DNA of 64,000 nucleotides from JAAXGX01 sp965221595 (lineage in GTDB: Bacteria > Acidobacteriota > Vicinamibacteria > Vicinamibacterales > UBA8438): contig OZ244900.1 in assembly GCA_965221595.1 (NCBI GenBank), positions 620,001-684,000 on the forward strand, in the 5' to 3' direction. The notes below the pieces were generated by a model, which had not been told where the DNA came from, made no database searches, and saw only the letters and a list, made by a program, of their open reading frames with translations. Shown in pieces: positions 23,226 to 33,325 of the stretch (its first letter is position 1; each line of letters starts with the position of its first letter). The position numbers and the translations under genes were made by a program.

Positions 23226-24008
23226 ATGCGGACCTTCAAGCTCACCCTGGCGTACGACGGCACAGACTATGCCGGATGGCAACGGCAGCGCGGCGCCGCG
23301 ACGATCCAGGCGGCAGTCGAGGCGGCGCTGCGGCCGTTGGAAGGGCGCCCGGTCACCGTACACGGCGCCGGGCGCACCGACGCGGGCGTGCACGCGCTCG
23401 GCCAGGTCGCCAGCGTGCGCCTGGCCCACCCGCTGCCGCCGCCGGCGCTGGTCCGGGCGCTCAACGCGCGGTTGCCGCCCGCGGTGCGTGCGCTCCGCGC
23501 CGAGCACGTCGCGGACCGGTTCCACGCCCGGTTCGACGCGCAGGCGAAGATGTACCGCTACCGGCTGGCCGCCGGACCCGTGGCCAACCCGTTGGAGCGG
23601 CGCTACGTCTGGCACCTGCCGCAGGCGGTCGATCGCGCCGCCATGCAGGCGGCCGGGGTGCTGCTGTGCGGCCGGCACGACTTTGCCGCGTTCCAGACGG
23701 CGACCAGGGCGGGCGCCCCCGGCTCGACCATCCGCACGATCGCCGGGTTGCGCGTCGTGAACGAGTCCGGCGCGTACTGGGCGGCCCCTGCGGGTGGCGG
23801 CTGCGGCGACATCATCGGCGTCGAGGTCGAGGGCGACGGGTTCCTGCGGCACATGGTTCGCGCCATCGTCGGGACGCTGGTCGAGGTGGGGCTGGCGCGC
23901 CGTTCCGTCGCCGACGTCGCCGCGGCGCTGGCCTCCCGAACGCGCGCACGCGCCGGTCCCACGGCGCCGGCTCACGGGCTGTTCCTCGTGCGGGTCGACT
24001 ATTCTTGA
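23226..24008 (+). CDS. truA: tRNA pseudouridine(38-40) synthase
   Basis: Isomerises uridines 38-40 in the tRNA anticodon arm. 260 residues starting MRTFKLTLAYDGTDYAGWQRQ; the catalytic Asp is in GAGRTDAGVHALGQVA near residue 50; MYRYRL near 105; GRHDFAAFQT and DGFLRHMVRAIVGTLVEVG near the C-terminus. ATG 23226 is the family start; upstream frame is repeat and spacer. A TATACT at 23183-23188 might be a -10 but lacks a -35. Confidence 0.96.
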   Translation: MRTFKLTLAYDGTDYAGWQRQRGAATIQAAVEAALRPLEGRPVTVHGAGRTDAGVHALGQVASVRLAHPLPPPALVRALNARLPPAVRALRAEHVADRFHARFDAQAKMYRYRLAAGPVANPLERRYVWHLPQAVDRAAMQAAGVLLCGRHDFAAFQTATRAGAPGSTIRTIAGLRVVNESGAYWAAPAGGGCGDIIGVEVEGDGFLRHMVRAIVGTLVEVGLARRSVADVAAALASRTRARAGPTAPAHGLFLVRVDYS

Positions 24009-24095
24009 ACGCATCGCGAACACTCCGTATCATCGAAAGTCGATCGCTCGCGCCACGCTCGCCGGCCCGACTGCGGCAGCGACGCCGACTGTCTG

Positions 24096-24884
24096 ATGAG
24101 CCTCGAGAAGATCCTGGCCTGGGTTCCGGACGGGTCCGCCGCGGCGGCGCTGGCCCGCCAGGTGGACTTCATGCGCCTGCCCGCGCATGTCGCCGTCATC
24201 ATGGACGGCAACGGGCGCTGGGCCGCGCAGCGCCACCTGCCCAGGGTCGAGGGTCACCGGGCCGGGATCGAAGCCGTGCGCGACGCGGTGGAGGTCTGCG
24301 CGCGGCTGGGCGTCGGCGTGCTCACCCTCTATGCTTTCTCGGTGGAGAACTGGAAACGGCCGCAGTCGGAGATCAGGCTGCTGATGGAGCTCCTCAAGCG
24401 CTACCTGCGGCTGGAACTCGACACGCTGATGCGCAACGACATCCGCCTGCACGTGATCGGCCGTGTGGATGAACTGGGCGCGGACGTGCGCGAGGCGCTC
24501 TCGTTCGGTTGCGCGCGCACGGCCGGCAACGCCGGCATGCGGTTCAACATCGCCCTCAACTACAGCGGCCGCGCGGAGATCGTGGAGGCCGCACGCCGGG
24601 CACTGGAGGCCGGCATGACGCCGGGGGATCTCGACGAAGCGCGCTTCGGCGGCCTGCTGTATACCGCCGGACAGCCCGACCCGGACCTGCTCATCCGCAC
24701 GAGCGGGGAGATGCGCGTAAGCAACTTCCTGCTCTGGCAGATTGCCTACGCGGAAATCTGGGTCACCGCCACCCTCTGGCCCGACTTTCGAGCCCGCCAC
24801 CTCCTGGAAGCGATCGTCGCCTACCAGAAGCGCGACCGCCGCTACGGAGGCCTCAAGCCGCAGCCGGCGGCCGTCGGACAGTGA
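24096..24884 (+). CDS. uppS: isoprenyl (undecaprenyl) diphosphate synthase
   Basis: Cis-prenyltransferase that makes the C55 carrier lipid for peptidoglycan and O-antigen. 262 residues: VAVIMDGNGRWAAQR places the catalytic Asp at 37; HRAGIEAVRDAV, LTLYAFSVENWKRP, LNYSGRAEIVEA, and PDPDLLIRTSGEMRVSNFLLWQIAYAE near 205-230. ATG 24096 gives a 30-residue N-terminal extension, common in the family. It heads an uppS-cdsA-dxr-rseP run whose order is conserved in many bacteria. Confidence 0.97.
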   Translation: MSLEKILAWVPDGSAAAALARQVDFMRLPAHVAVIMDGNGRWAAQRHLPRVEGHRAGIEAVRDAVEVCARLGVGVLTLYAFSVENWKRPQSEIRLLMELLKRYLRLELDTLMRNDIRLHVIGRVDELGADVREALSFGCARTAGNAGMRFNIALNYSGRAEIVEAARRALEAGMTPGDLDEARFGGLLYTAGQPDPDLLIRTSGEMRVSNFLLWQIAYAEIWVTATLWPDFRARHLLEAIVAYQKRDRRYGGLKPQPAAVGQ

Positions 24885-24906
24885 ACCGCCTCCGGGCCCG
24901 AGCAGC

Positions 24907-25689
24907 ATGCTGCGTGTCCTGAGCGCCCTGGTCCTGTTGCCGCTCGTCGTCGGCGTCGTGCATCTGCTGGACGCGGTCGCGACCCTCGTGCTCGTCGAAG
25001 TGGTGCTCCTCGCGGCGCTGCGGGAGTATGCCAATCTCGCGGCGCACGCCGGGGCGCCGGTGCCGGTGGTACCCACCGCGGTCGCGGCGGTGGGGACCTG
25101 CGCCGTCGTGGCCCTGGCGCCCGCGCTGCTGCCCGTCGTGCTGATGGCCGTCACGGTGGGGCTCGCCGCGGCGCAGCTCCCGCGCTGGTCCCGGGAGCAG
25201 GCTCCGGTCCCGGCCTCGAGCGCGACCTTCGCGGTGCTGTACCTGGCCCTGCCGCTCGGCGCGCTGGCCGGGCTGCGGTACGCGCACGGGTCGGAAGTGC
25301 TGTTGCTCCTGCTCGCCGCCATCGTCGTGAGCGACACGGCGCAGTACTATGGCGGGCGCGGGCTGGGCCGGCGCGCGCTCGCGCCCGCAATCAGCCCCGG
25401 CAAGACGGTCGAAGGCGCCCTGTTCGGCCTTGCGGCGGGCGCGCTCGTCGTGTGGGTCCTCGGCGGCTGGTGGCTGGCCGAGCTGGCGCCGGGCTGGAGG
25501 TTGCTGCTCGGGCTCGCGCTGGCCGGCCTCGGTATAGCCGGCGACCTGTTCGAATCGATACTGAAGCGAAGCGGGGGACTCAAGGACGCGTCGCAGGCGA
25601 TCCCCGGCCACGGCGGCGTGCTCGACCGGCTCGACGGATTCCTGTTCGCCGCGCCCGCCTACTACACTGTCCTGCACTTTGCGAGGTAG
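24907..25689 (+). CDS. cdsA: phosphatidate cytidylyltransferase
   Basis: Makes CDP-diacylglycerol from phosphatidate and CTP in the inner membrane. 260 residues with about seven helices. The CdsA signature is visible: SDTAQYYGGRGLGRRALAP, SPGKTVEGALFG, and near the C-terminus GDLFESILKRSGGLKDAS...IPGHGGVLDRLDGFLFAAP. ATG 24907 begins a hydrophobic helix at once; the frame reads back into uppS but that is shadow. Follows uppS by 22 bases. Confidence 0.96.
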   Translation: MLRVLSALVLLPLVVGVVHLLDAVATLVLVEVVLLAALREYANLAAHAGAPVPVVPTAVAAVGTCAVVALAPALLPVVLMAVTVGLAAAQLPRWSREQAPVPASSATFAVLYLALPLGALAGLRYAHGSEVLLLLLAAIVVSDTAQYYGGRGLGRRALAPAISPGKTVEGALFGLAAGALVVWVLGGWWLAELAPGWRLLLGLALAGLGIAGDLFESILKRSGGLKDASQAIPGHGGVLDRLDGFLFAAPAYYTVLHFAR

Positions 25690-25698
25690 CCCCGGCAT

Positions 25699-26898
25699 TT
25701 GAAGCGAATCGCCATTCTCGGCTCGACCGGCTCGATAGGCCGCAGCGCGCTCTCCGTGGTCGAGGCGCAGGCGGGCCGGCTCGAGGTCGTCGGGCTCGCC
25801 GCAGGGCGGAACGCGGTTCTGCTGGCCGAGCAGGCGCGTCGCCACCGCCCGCGGATCGTGGCGGCGGCCACCCCGGCCGTGCTCGATCAGGCGCGGGCGG
25901 CGTTGGGTGACGCGGGCGTGGACGTGGAGCAGGCCTGCGCCGGCCGCGACGGGCTGCTGGCCGTGGCGACTCACCCGGCCGTCGACCTCGTGCTGTGCGC
26001 GACCGCGGGCACGGCCGGTCTGGACGCCACCCTGGCGGCGATCGACGCGGGCAAGACGATTGCACTCGCCAACAAGGAGGTGCTCGTCATGGCCGGGGGG
26101 GTCATGATGCGGGCCGCGCAGCGGCGCGGGGTCGCCATCCTGCCGGTGGACAGCGAACACAACGCCATTCATCAGTGCATGCACGGGCGGGATTCGGACG
26201 AGGTGCGACGTATCATCCTGACGGCCTCCGGCGGCCCCTTCCGCGACCGCCCGGCCGCGAGTCTTGAGACCGTGACGCCGCGCGAGGCGCTCGACCACCC
26301 CACGTGGCGGATGGGGCCGAAGATCACTGTCGACTCGGCGACGCTCATGAACAAGGGACTCGAAGTGATCGAGGCGCGCTGGCTCTTCGAGGCGCCCGCG
26401 GACCGGATTGACGTCGTCGTGCATCCGCAGTCGGTCGTCCACTCGCTCGTCGAGCTGCGCGACGGCTCGGTACTGGCCCAACTGGGCGTCACCGACATGC
26501 GCCTGCCCATTCAGTACGCGTTCTCTTACCCCGAACGGTGGGACGCACCACTGCCGGCGCTCGACCTCGCGGGCTGCGGCCGGCTCGACTTCGACCGGCC
26601 GGATCTGGAGCGCTTCCCGTGCCTCGCGCTCGCCTATCGGGCACTGCGCGGCCCGACCGCGCTGCCCGTCATCCTGAACGCGGCCAACGAGCGGGCCGTC
26701 GCAGCGTTTCTCGAGCACCGCCTGGCATTTACGGCCATCCCGGCGGTCATCGAGCGGGCGCTCGATGCAGGTGAGCGCCGGCAGGCCGGCGACATGGAGA
26801 CGCTCGTGGCGGTCCGCGAGGTCGACGCCTGGGCGCGCCGCTTTACCGACGAGCTGATCGGCGGGTTAGAATCAAGGCAGGGCGGAGCGTTGCGTTGA
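25699..26898 (+). CDS. dxr: 1-deoxy-D-xylulose 5-phosphate reductoisomerase
   Basis: NADPH-dependent second step of the MEP isoprenoid pathway (MEP synthase). 399 residues. TTG 25699 gives (M)KRIAILGSTGSIGRSA, with the dinucleotide motif GSTGSIG at 8-14; ALANKEVLVMAGG near 118; PVDSEHNAIHQC near 150; ASGGPFRD near 176; HPTWRMGPKITVDSATLMNKGLEVIEA near 200-225. The unusual TTG start is fixed by this alignment. Stop overlaps the next TTG start (TTGA). ispG lies 3.6 kb downstream on the other strand. Confidence 0.96.
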   Translation: MKRIAILGSTGSIGRSALSVVEAQAGRLEVVGLAAGRNAVLLAEQARRHRPRIVAAATPAVLDQARAALGDAGVDVEQACAGRDGLLAVATHPAVDLVLCATAGTAGLDATLAAIDAGKTIALANKEVLVMAGGVMMRAAQRRGVAILPVDSEHNAIHQCMHGRDSDEVRRIILTASGGPFRDRPAASLETVTPREALDHPTWRMGPKITVDSATLMNKGLEVIEARWLFEAPADRIDVVVHPQSVVHSLVELRDGSVLAQLGVTDMRLPIQYAFSYPERWDAPLPALDLAGCGRLDFDRPDLERFPCLALAYRALRGPTALPVILNAANERAVAAFLEHRLAFTAIPAVIERALDAGERRQAGDMETLVAVREVDAWARRFTDELIGGLESRQGGALR

Positions 26899-28211
26899 CC
26901 AGCCTGCTTGCATTCATCTTCGTCATCGGCGTGCTCGTGTTCGTCCACGAGCTCGGGCACTACCTGGCGGCGCGCCGCGTCGGGGTGCGCGTACTCACCT
27001 TCTCGCTGGGCTTCGGCCCCAAGCTCCTCAAGACGCAGCGCGGCGACACCGAGTTCTGCGTGAGCGCGGTTCCGCTGGGCGGCTACGTACGGATGGCCGG
27101 CGAGAACCCGGACGATCGCCGCACCGGCCGGGACGACGAGTTCCTGTCCAAGACGAAGTGGGAGCGCTTTCAGATCCTCATTGCCGGACCGGCAATGAAT
27201 GTACTGCTCGCGATTGTCGTGATGACCGCGGTCCTGTATCAGGGTGCGGAGGTGCCTGCCTACGAGACCGAGCCGCCGCTGGTGGGCACGGTCGCTGACG
27301 GCTCGGCCGCCGCGCGTGTGGGGATCCGGGCAGGTGATCGCGTGGTCAGCGTTGCGGGCCGCGTCGTCGAGACGTGGGAGGAACTCTTCCGCGCCGTTCT
27401 GCCGCGCGCTGCGCGCGAGATCGAGGTGGTCGTCCGGAACGCGGACGGCGAGCGCGTGCTGCAGGTCACGCCCGACAGCCAGACCCAGTTCGAGATGGGT
27501 GACCTGGGCATCGGCCCGGTGCTGCAACCGCAGATCCGCAGCGTGGCGCCCGGCGAGCCGGCTGCGGCGGCGGGCATGCAGGCCGGCGATGTGATCGAGG
27601 CGGTCGAGGGGGATGCGGTATCGAGCGACGAGCTGGTGGCGCGGATCAATGCGCACGCGGACGAGCCGCTGCGCCTGCGGGTGCGCCGCGGCGACTCCCG
27701 CCGCGACATCGTCGTCACGCCGGCTCTCAGGGGCGAGGTCGGCCTCATCGGTGTCTCGATCAGCCCGTTCGAGGTGCGCACCATCGAGCCGGGCTTCTTC
27801 GAGGCGTTCCAGCTCAGCCTCGCCCGCAACTACGAATGGTCCGGTCTGATCTTCGAAACGCTCGTCGGCCTGTTCACCGCCGAGACCTCGCCGCGTCAGC
27901 TCGTCGGGCCGCTCGGCATCGCGCAACTTTCGGGCGGCGCCGCCGAGATAGGCCTCATCGCGCTCCTGAGCCTCATGTCGATGATCTCCCTGAACCTGGG
28001 GATTCTGAACCTGCTTCCGATTCCGGTGCTCGACGGCGGCCACATTGCCATCCTGGCTATCGAGGGCGTGTCGCGGCGCGACTTCAGCATGCGTGTCAAG
28101 GAGCGCATGCTGCTGGTCGGCTTCGTCGCGCTGATGATGCTGATGGTCACGGTCATCTACAACGACCTGACGCGCATCGCCTGGATCGAGCGCTTCATGC
28201 CCTGGCGCTAG
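26895..28211 (+). CDS. rseP: site-2 zinc protease RseP/MmpA
   Basis: Intramembrane metalloprotease that cuts anti-sigma factors and signal-peptide remnants. 438 residues: first helix with zinc motif VFVHELGHYLAARR (HExxH at 18-22), FSLGFGPKL, PLGGYVRMAGE, two PDZ domains (about 125-205 and 205-285, the second with GEPAAAAGMQAGD), then NLGILNLLPIPVLDGGHI with the third zinc ligand and two more helices. Starts at TTG 26895 overlapping the dxr stop. Stop TAG 28209-28211 abuts a type A/B repeat. Confidence 0.95.
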   Translation: MTSLLAFIFVIGVLVFVHELGHYLAARRVGVRVLTFSLGFGPKLLKTQRGDTEFCVSAVPLGGYVRMAGENPDDRRTGRDDEFLSKTKWERFQILIAGPAMNVLLAIVVMTAVLYQGAEVPAYETEPPLVGTVADGSAAARVGIRAGDRVVSVAGRVVETWEELFRAVLPRAAREIEVVVRNADGERVLQVTPDSQTQFEMGDLGIGPVLQPQIRSVAPGEPAAAAGMQAGDVIEAVEGDAVSSDELVARINAHADEPLRLRVRRGDSRRDIVVTPALRGEVGLIGVSISPFEVRTIEPGFFEAFQLSLARNYEWSGLIFETLVGLFTAETSPRQLVGPLGIAQLSGGAAEIGLIALLSLMSMISLNLGILNLLPIPVLDGGHIAILAIEGVSRRDFSMRVKERMLLVGFVALMMLMVTVIYNDLTRIAWIERFMPWR

Positions 28212-28291
28212 AGTCTGCGCTGCAGACGCGGTGCAGCCCTCTGCTGACTGAGGCGGACACTGGGGTCGGAGGGCGCGGCCCCGTCTGATTG
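28209..28291 (+). repeat. partial type A + type B repeat after rseP
   Basis: TAGAGTCTGCGCTGCAGAC (28209-28227; GTCTGC/GCAGAC palindrome) resembles the pdxJ and hemL repeats, and TGGGGTCGGAGGGCGCGGCCCCGTCTGA (28261-28288) resembles the type B block. The A-then-B order and spacing mirror 4735-4893 and 58089-58202. Fills most of the gap before the MATE gene. Confidence 0.45.
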
Positions 28292-28307
28292 AAGCCGCCT
28301 CCGTTGC

Positions 28308-29738
28308 ATGCCGTCGCTCACCCGCCTCCGCAAGGAGCTGCGCCCCGTCGCATCGCTGGCCGCGCCGGTCGTCGTCGCCGAGGTGGGCTGGGTGTCGATG
28401 CAGCTCGTCGACATCGGCATGGTGGGACGCCTCGGCCCCGAGGCCATCGGCGCGGTCGGCGTCGGGAGTGCGCTCTTCCTCGCGTTCGGCGTCTTCGGCA
28501 TGGGCCTGCTGCTCGGTCTCGACACGCTGGTCTCGCAGGCCCACGGCGCCGGAGCCCGCAGCGAGTGCCGCCGCTGGCTGCGCCACGGCATCTGGCTCGC
28601 GCTGGGACTTGCGATTCCAATCGGCCTGACCGCCCGCGGCGTGGGCGCCACCCTTGACGCCTGGGGCTTCGATTCCCGTGTGCTGCCGCTGGTGCGCGGC
28701 TACTTCGACATCGTCACGCTGAGCCTGCCGCCGCTGCTGCTGTATGCGGCCTTCCGCCGCTACCTGCAGGCCGTGATGCGAGTCACCCCGGTCATGGTCA
28801 CGCTCGTGACGGCCAACGCGGTGAACGCCGCCGCGAACTGGGTGCTGGTGTTCGGCAATCTCGGCGCGCCGGCGCTCGGCGTGGAAGGGGCAGCCTGGGC
28901 CACGTGCATTTCCCGTACCTACATGGCGGGCGTGCTGGCGGTGGTTGCCGCCCGCCAGGGGGGCGTGCTGCGCCCACTGGCCGGAGTCCGGCGGGCCGGC
29001 TTCCGCCGACTCCTGGCGCTCGGCTGGCCCGCTGCGACCCAGACCACGCTGGAGTACGGCGCGTTCGCGGCTGTGACGCTCCTGGCCGGGCGCCTCGACC
29101 CGACGACCCTGGCGGCGCACCAGATTGTCGTCAACGTGTCGGGCCTGACGTTCATGGTGCCGCTTGGGATCTCCGCGGCGGGGGCGGTCCGCGTCGGTCA
29201 CGCGGTGGGGCGGCGCGACGCGCCCGGAGCATCCGCCGCAGGCTGGAGCACGATCGCGCTGGGGGCGGGCGTGATGACGGTGTCGGCGGCGCTCTTCCTC
29301 GCTGCTCCGCGCCTGATCCTGGGCCTCTTCACCCCCGACGGCCGGGTGGTCGGGATCGGCCTGACCCTCATCTTCGTGGCCGCCTTGTTCCAGATCTTCG
29401 ACGGCCTGCAGGTATCGGCAACGGGCGCGCTGCGGGGTCTCGGCGACACGCGCACGCCGATGCGGCTCAACCTGGCCGGGCACTGGCTGTGCGGGCTGCC
29501 GATCGGCTACACGCTATGCTTCGTGGCCGACCGGGGGGTCATCGGCCTGTGGATCGGGGTGCTGATCGGCCTCACCCTGATCGGCGCCCTGCTGCTGGCG
29601 ATCTGGCGCCGGCGGGAGCGCGAACTGCCGCGGATGCTGGCGTCCGTCCAGGTCGTCTGCCCGCGAGCGCCTGCTCGATCGCGTCCGCCAGACCGCACTC
29701 GTCGTGCGGCGCCGTCAACGGCCAGCCGACTGCCTTGA
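28308..29738 (+). CDS. MATE-family multidrug/Na+ efflux protein
   Basis: 476 residues with about twelve membrane helices in two related halves (start PVVVAEVGWVSMQLVDIGMVGRLGPEAIGAVG; second half LEYGAFAAVTLLAGRLDPTTLAAHQIVVNVSGLTFMVP). Matches NorM/DinF-type MATE antiporters, which export cationic compounds using Na+ or H+. The last 30 residues are Arg/Pro-rich and overlap the convergent HAD gene by 167 bases, so the C-terminal tail may be an extension without function. Confidence 0.93.
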   Translation: MPSLTRLRKELRPVASLAAPVVVAEVGWVSMQLVDIGMVGRLGPEAIGAVGVGSALFLAFGVFGMGLLLGLDTLVSQAHGAGARSECRRWLRHGIWLALGLAIPIGLTARGVGATLDAWGFDSRVLPLVRGYFDIVTLSLPPLLLYAAFRRYLQAVMRVTPVMVTLVTANAVNAAANWVLVFGNLGAPALGVEGAAWATCISRTYMAGVLAVVAARQGGVLRPLAGVRRAGFRRLLALGWPAATQTTLEYGAFAAVTLLAGRLDPTTLAAHQIVVNVSGLTFMVPLGISAAGAVRVGHAVGRRDAPGASAAGWSTIALGAGVMTVSAALFLAAPRLILGLFTPDGRVVGIGLTLIFVAALFQIFDGLQVSATGALRGLGDTRTPMRLNLAGHWLCGLPIGYTLCFVADRGVIGLWIGVLIGLTLIGALLLAIWRRRERELPRMLASVQVVCPRAPARSRPPDRTRRAAPSTASRLP

Positions 29739-30489
29739 GCGGCGCGACGGCGTTGCCCATCACCACCGGCGCGCCGGCGAACTCCAACATGTCGCGGTCG
29801 TTCAAGTTGTCGCCGATCGCCATGACTGCCTGTCGCTCGATGCCCAGCCGCCGCGCCCGGGACGCCAGCGCCGCGCCCTTCGAGCAGCCGGCCGCGGTGA
29901 GGTCCAGCAGGGAAAACTCGCGTTCGGGATACTCGGTCAGCGTGAGGGACAGCTCACCCGCGACGGGCAGGCGGCGCACCGCGTCCGCCAGGGCCCGCAT
30001 CTCGCCGACGCCGCCGGTGCAGGAGACCTGCACCGGATCGTCCGTCAGCGCGGCCTCGATCGGCTCGGCGCGGGCCATGAACGCCCGGTTCCGCTCGTAG
30101 TACCACGCGCGCTGCGGATGACTCCAGTCGATGCCCTCGTACGTGTACTGCCGCGCGTCGGACCGGTCGAAGATGACCGCGACGCCCTGCCGGAGCGGGC
30201 GCAGCGCGGTCAGCACGGCGCGCGCGGCGGCGCGCGGCAGCAGCCGGCTCGCCAGGGTCTCGCCGCCGACCGTCTTGGTGAGCGCGCCGTTGCTGACGAT
30301 GAGAACGAGATCGTCGGCCAGCTCGGCCGCCGTCGGCGCCGCGTGGTGAAATGCGCGCCCGGTCGCCAGCACCACATGGAGGCCGGTGTCGAGCGCCCGC
30401 CGCACGGCCCGGCGGTTGCGTGCCGGCAGGTTCCCGCGGCTGTCGAGCAGGGTACCGTCGATGTCGACGGCAATCAGGCGGATCGACAC
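29572..30489 (-). CDS. HAD-superfamily Cof-type hydrolase
   Basis: 305 residues from GTG 30489. DIDGTLLDSRGN (nucleophile motif I), VLATGRAFH (motif II), GCSKGAALASRARRLGI (Lys motif III) and GDNLNDRDMLEFAG (motif IV) identify a Cof/YidA-type sugar- or nucleotide-phosphate phosphatase with a C2B cap. Substrate unknown. Starts 6 bases downstream of the ispG stop, so cotranscribed. Its C-terminal Arg/Pro-rich 35 residues lie in the 167-base convergent overlap with the MATE gene; the enzyme core ends before that. Confidence 0.9.
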   Translation of the reverse strand: MSIRLIAVDIDGTLLDSRGNLPARNRRAVRRALDTGLHVVLATGRAFHHAAPTAAELADDLVLIVSNGALTKTVGGETLASRLLPRAAARAVLTALRPLRQGVAVIFDRSDARQYTYEGIDWSHPQRAWYYERNRAFMARAEPIEAALTDDPVQVSCTGGVGEMRALADAVRRLPVAGELSLTLTEYPEREFSLLDLTAAGCSKGAALASRARRLGIERQAVMAIGDNLNDRDMLEFAGAPVVMGNAVAPLKAVGWPLTAPHDECGLADAIEQALAGRRPGRTPASAAVRAPAGARSPAAGRRSG

Positions 30490-30495
30490 GGGGTG

Positions 30496-31755
30496 TCAGG
30501 TCGCGGGATCCGGTGAGGAGCTGGACTTCCGTGCGTACCGGCTCTCGACGTACTCGTCGACGAGCGTGCGGAAGGCTGCCGCGAGTTCTTCGTACGAGCC
30601 GCGCAGCGTGCGGGCGTGCCGTCCGTCGATGTACACGGGACAGGTCGGAGCCTCGCCCGTGCCCGGCAGGCTGATGCCTATGTTGGCTGCCTTCGATTCG
30701 CCCGGGCCGTTCACGACGCAGCCCATGACCGCGACCGTCATCTCCTCGACGCCGTCGTACACCTGCTTCCATTGCGGCATCATGCTGCGCACGTAGTCCT
30801 GGATCCGCTCGGCCAGCTCCTGGAACGTGCTGCTCGTCGTCCGGCCGCAGCCCGGACAGGCGGTGACGCTCGGCGCGAACGACCGGAGGCCGAGGGCCTG
30901 CAGCAGCTCGCAGGCGGCGGTGACTTCCTCGCGCCGGTCGCCGCCGGGCCGGGGCGTGAGCGAGACGCGAATCGTATCGCCTATGCCCTCGTTGAGCAGC
31001 ACGCCCATCGCCGCCGCCGACCACACCATGCCCTTGACGCCCATCCCGGCCTCGGTCAGCCCCAGGTGCAGCGGCTGCGAGGTCTGCCGGGCCAGCGCGC
31101 GGTAGACGGCGATCAGGCTGCGCGGGCGCGACACCTTGCACGAGATGATGATCTGGTTCTCGCGCAGCCCGCAGTCGAGCGCGAGGGCCGTGGAATCGAG
31201 CGCGGAGATGATCATGCACTCGTTGATGATCTCCTCCGATGTCTTCCCGAGCTCGGCGTCGGTGTTTTCCTGCATCTTCGCCATGACGAGCTCCTGGTTC
31301 AGGGAGCCGCCGTTGACCCCGATGCGCACCGGTTTGCCGTGCTCGCGCGCCACGGCGCAGATCGTCTGGAACTGCTCGTCGCGCCGTGGGCCGGTACCGA
31401 CGTTGCCCGGGTTGATGCGGTACTTGTCGAGTGCCGCCGCGCAGTTGGGATGGCGCGTGAGCAGCAGGTGGCCGTTGTAGTGGAAGTCGCCGATCAGCGG
31501 CGCCGCGCAGCCGGCGTCGCGCATGCGGCGCCTGATCTCCGGCACCGCGCGCGCCGCCGCGTCGCCGTTGACCGTGACGCGCACGAGCTCGGACCCGGCA
31601 GCCGCCAGATCCACGCATTGCGCCGCGGTCGCCGCGGCGTCGGCGGTGTCCGTCAACGTCATCGACTGCACTGCGACCGCGGCCCCGCCGCCGATCTGCA
31701 GATTGCCCACGGGAACACCCGTCGTGCGATGAAGGCTGACATTCGTCTGCATCAT
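30496..31755 (-). CDS. ispG: 4-hydroxy-3-methylbut-2-enyl diphosphate synthase (flavodoxin)
   Basis: [4Fe-4S] enzyme of the MEP pathway. About 419 residues: GAAVAVQSMTLTDTAD, LIGDFHYNGHLLL, YRINPGNVG, VNGGSLNQ, CKVSRPRSLI, GLTEAGMGVKG and the cluster cysteines in ACPGCGRT and VMGCVVNGPGE near the C-terminus. The start is uncertain: ATG 31755/31752 fits family length, while GTG 31782/31779 or TTG 31800 would add up to 15 residues. Sits between hemL and the HAD gene on the minus strand; dxr in the same window shows the MEP route is used. Confidence 0.95.
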   Translation of the reverse strand: MMQTNVSLHRTTGVPVGNLQIGGGAAVAVQSMTLTDTADAAATAAQCVDLAAAGSELVRVTVNGDAAARAVPEIRRRMRDAGCAAPLIGDFHYNGHLLLTRHPNCAAALDKYRINPGNVGTGPRRDEQFQTICAVAREHGKPVRIGVNGGSLNQELVMAKMQENTDAELGKTSEEIINECMIISALDSTALALDCGLRENQIIISCKVSRPRSLIAVYRALARQTSQPLHLGLTEAGMGVKGMVWSAAAMGVLLNEGIGDTIRVSLTPRPGGDRREEVTAACELLQALGLRSFAPSVTACPGCGRTTSSTFQELAERIQDYVRSMMPQWKQVYDGVEEMTVAVMGCVVNGPGESKAANIGISLPGTGEAPTCPVYIDGRHARTLRGSYEELAAAFRTLVDEYVESRYARKSSSSPDPAT

Positions 31756-31858
31756 GGCAGGAGGCCCGGCAGTGCTCACCACGGACTGCTCGCCCGCCAA
31801 TCGTCGCCTGGCGGCTCCGCTTGGCGTCTAGCCGATCCTACCAGGAGTCTATGCCGTG

Positions 31859-33178
<1,320 letters not shown>

Positions 33179-33325
33179 GCGCGGAACGATATCATGGGCG
33201 TACTGGCCGGTCGGGACCCTCCGGATGAAGGAGAATCCCGGCGCACGGCCGGCGCCGGGCGGACGGACCGACCACTGAGGTTGTGGCGCCTCCGGGCCTT
33301 GTCGGCGCGCATTCGCGCGGGCAGG

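Noticed and set aside
26634..29483. Antisense open frame of 949 codons on the minus strand across dxr, rseP and the MATE gene
   Set aside because: Composition is His/Asp/Arg/Gln-rich without domains and it lies opposite three well-conserved genes; a GC-rich shadow frame.
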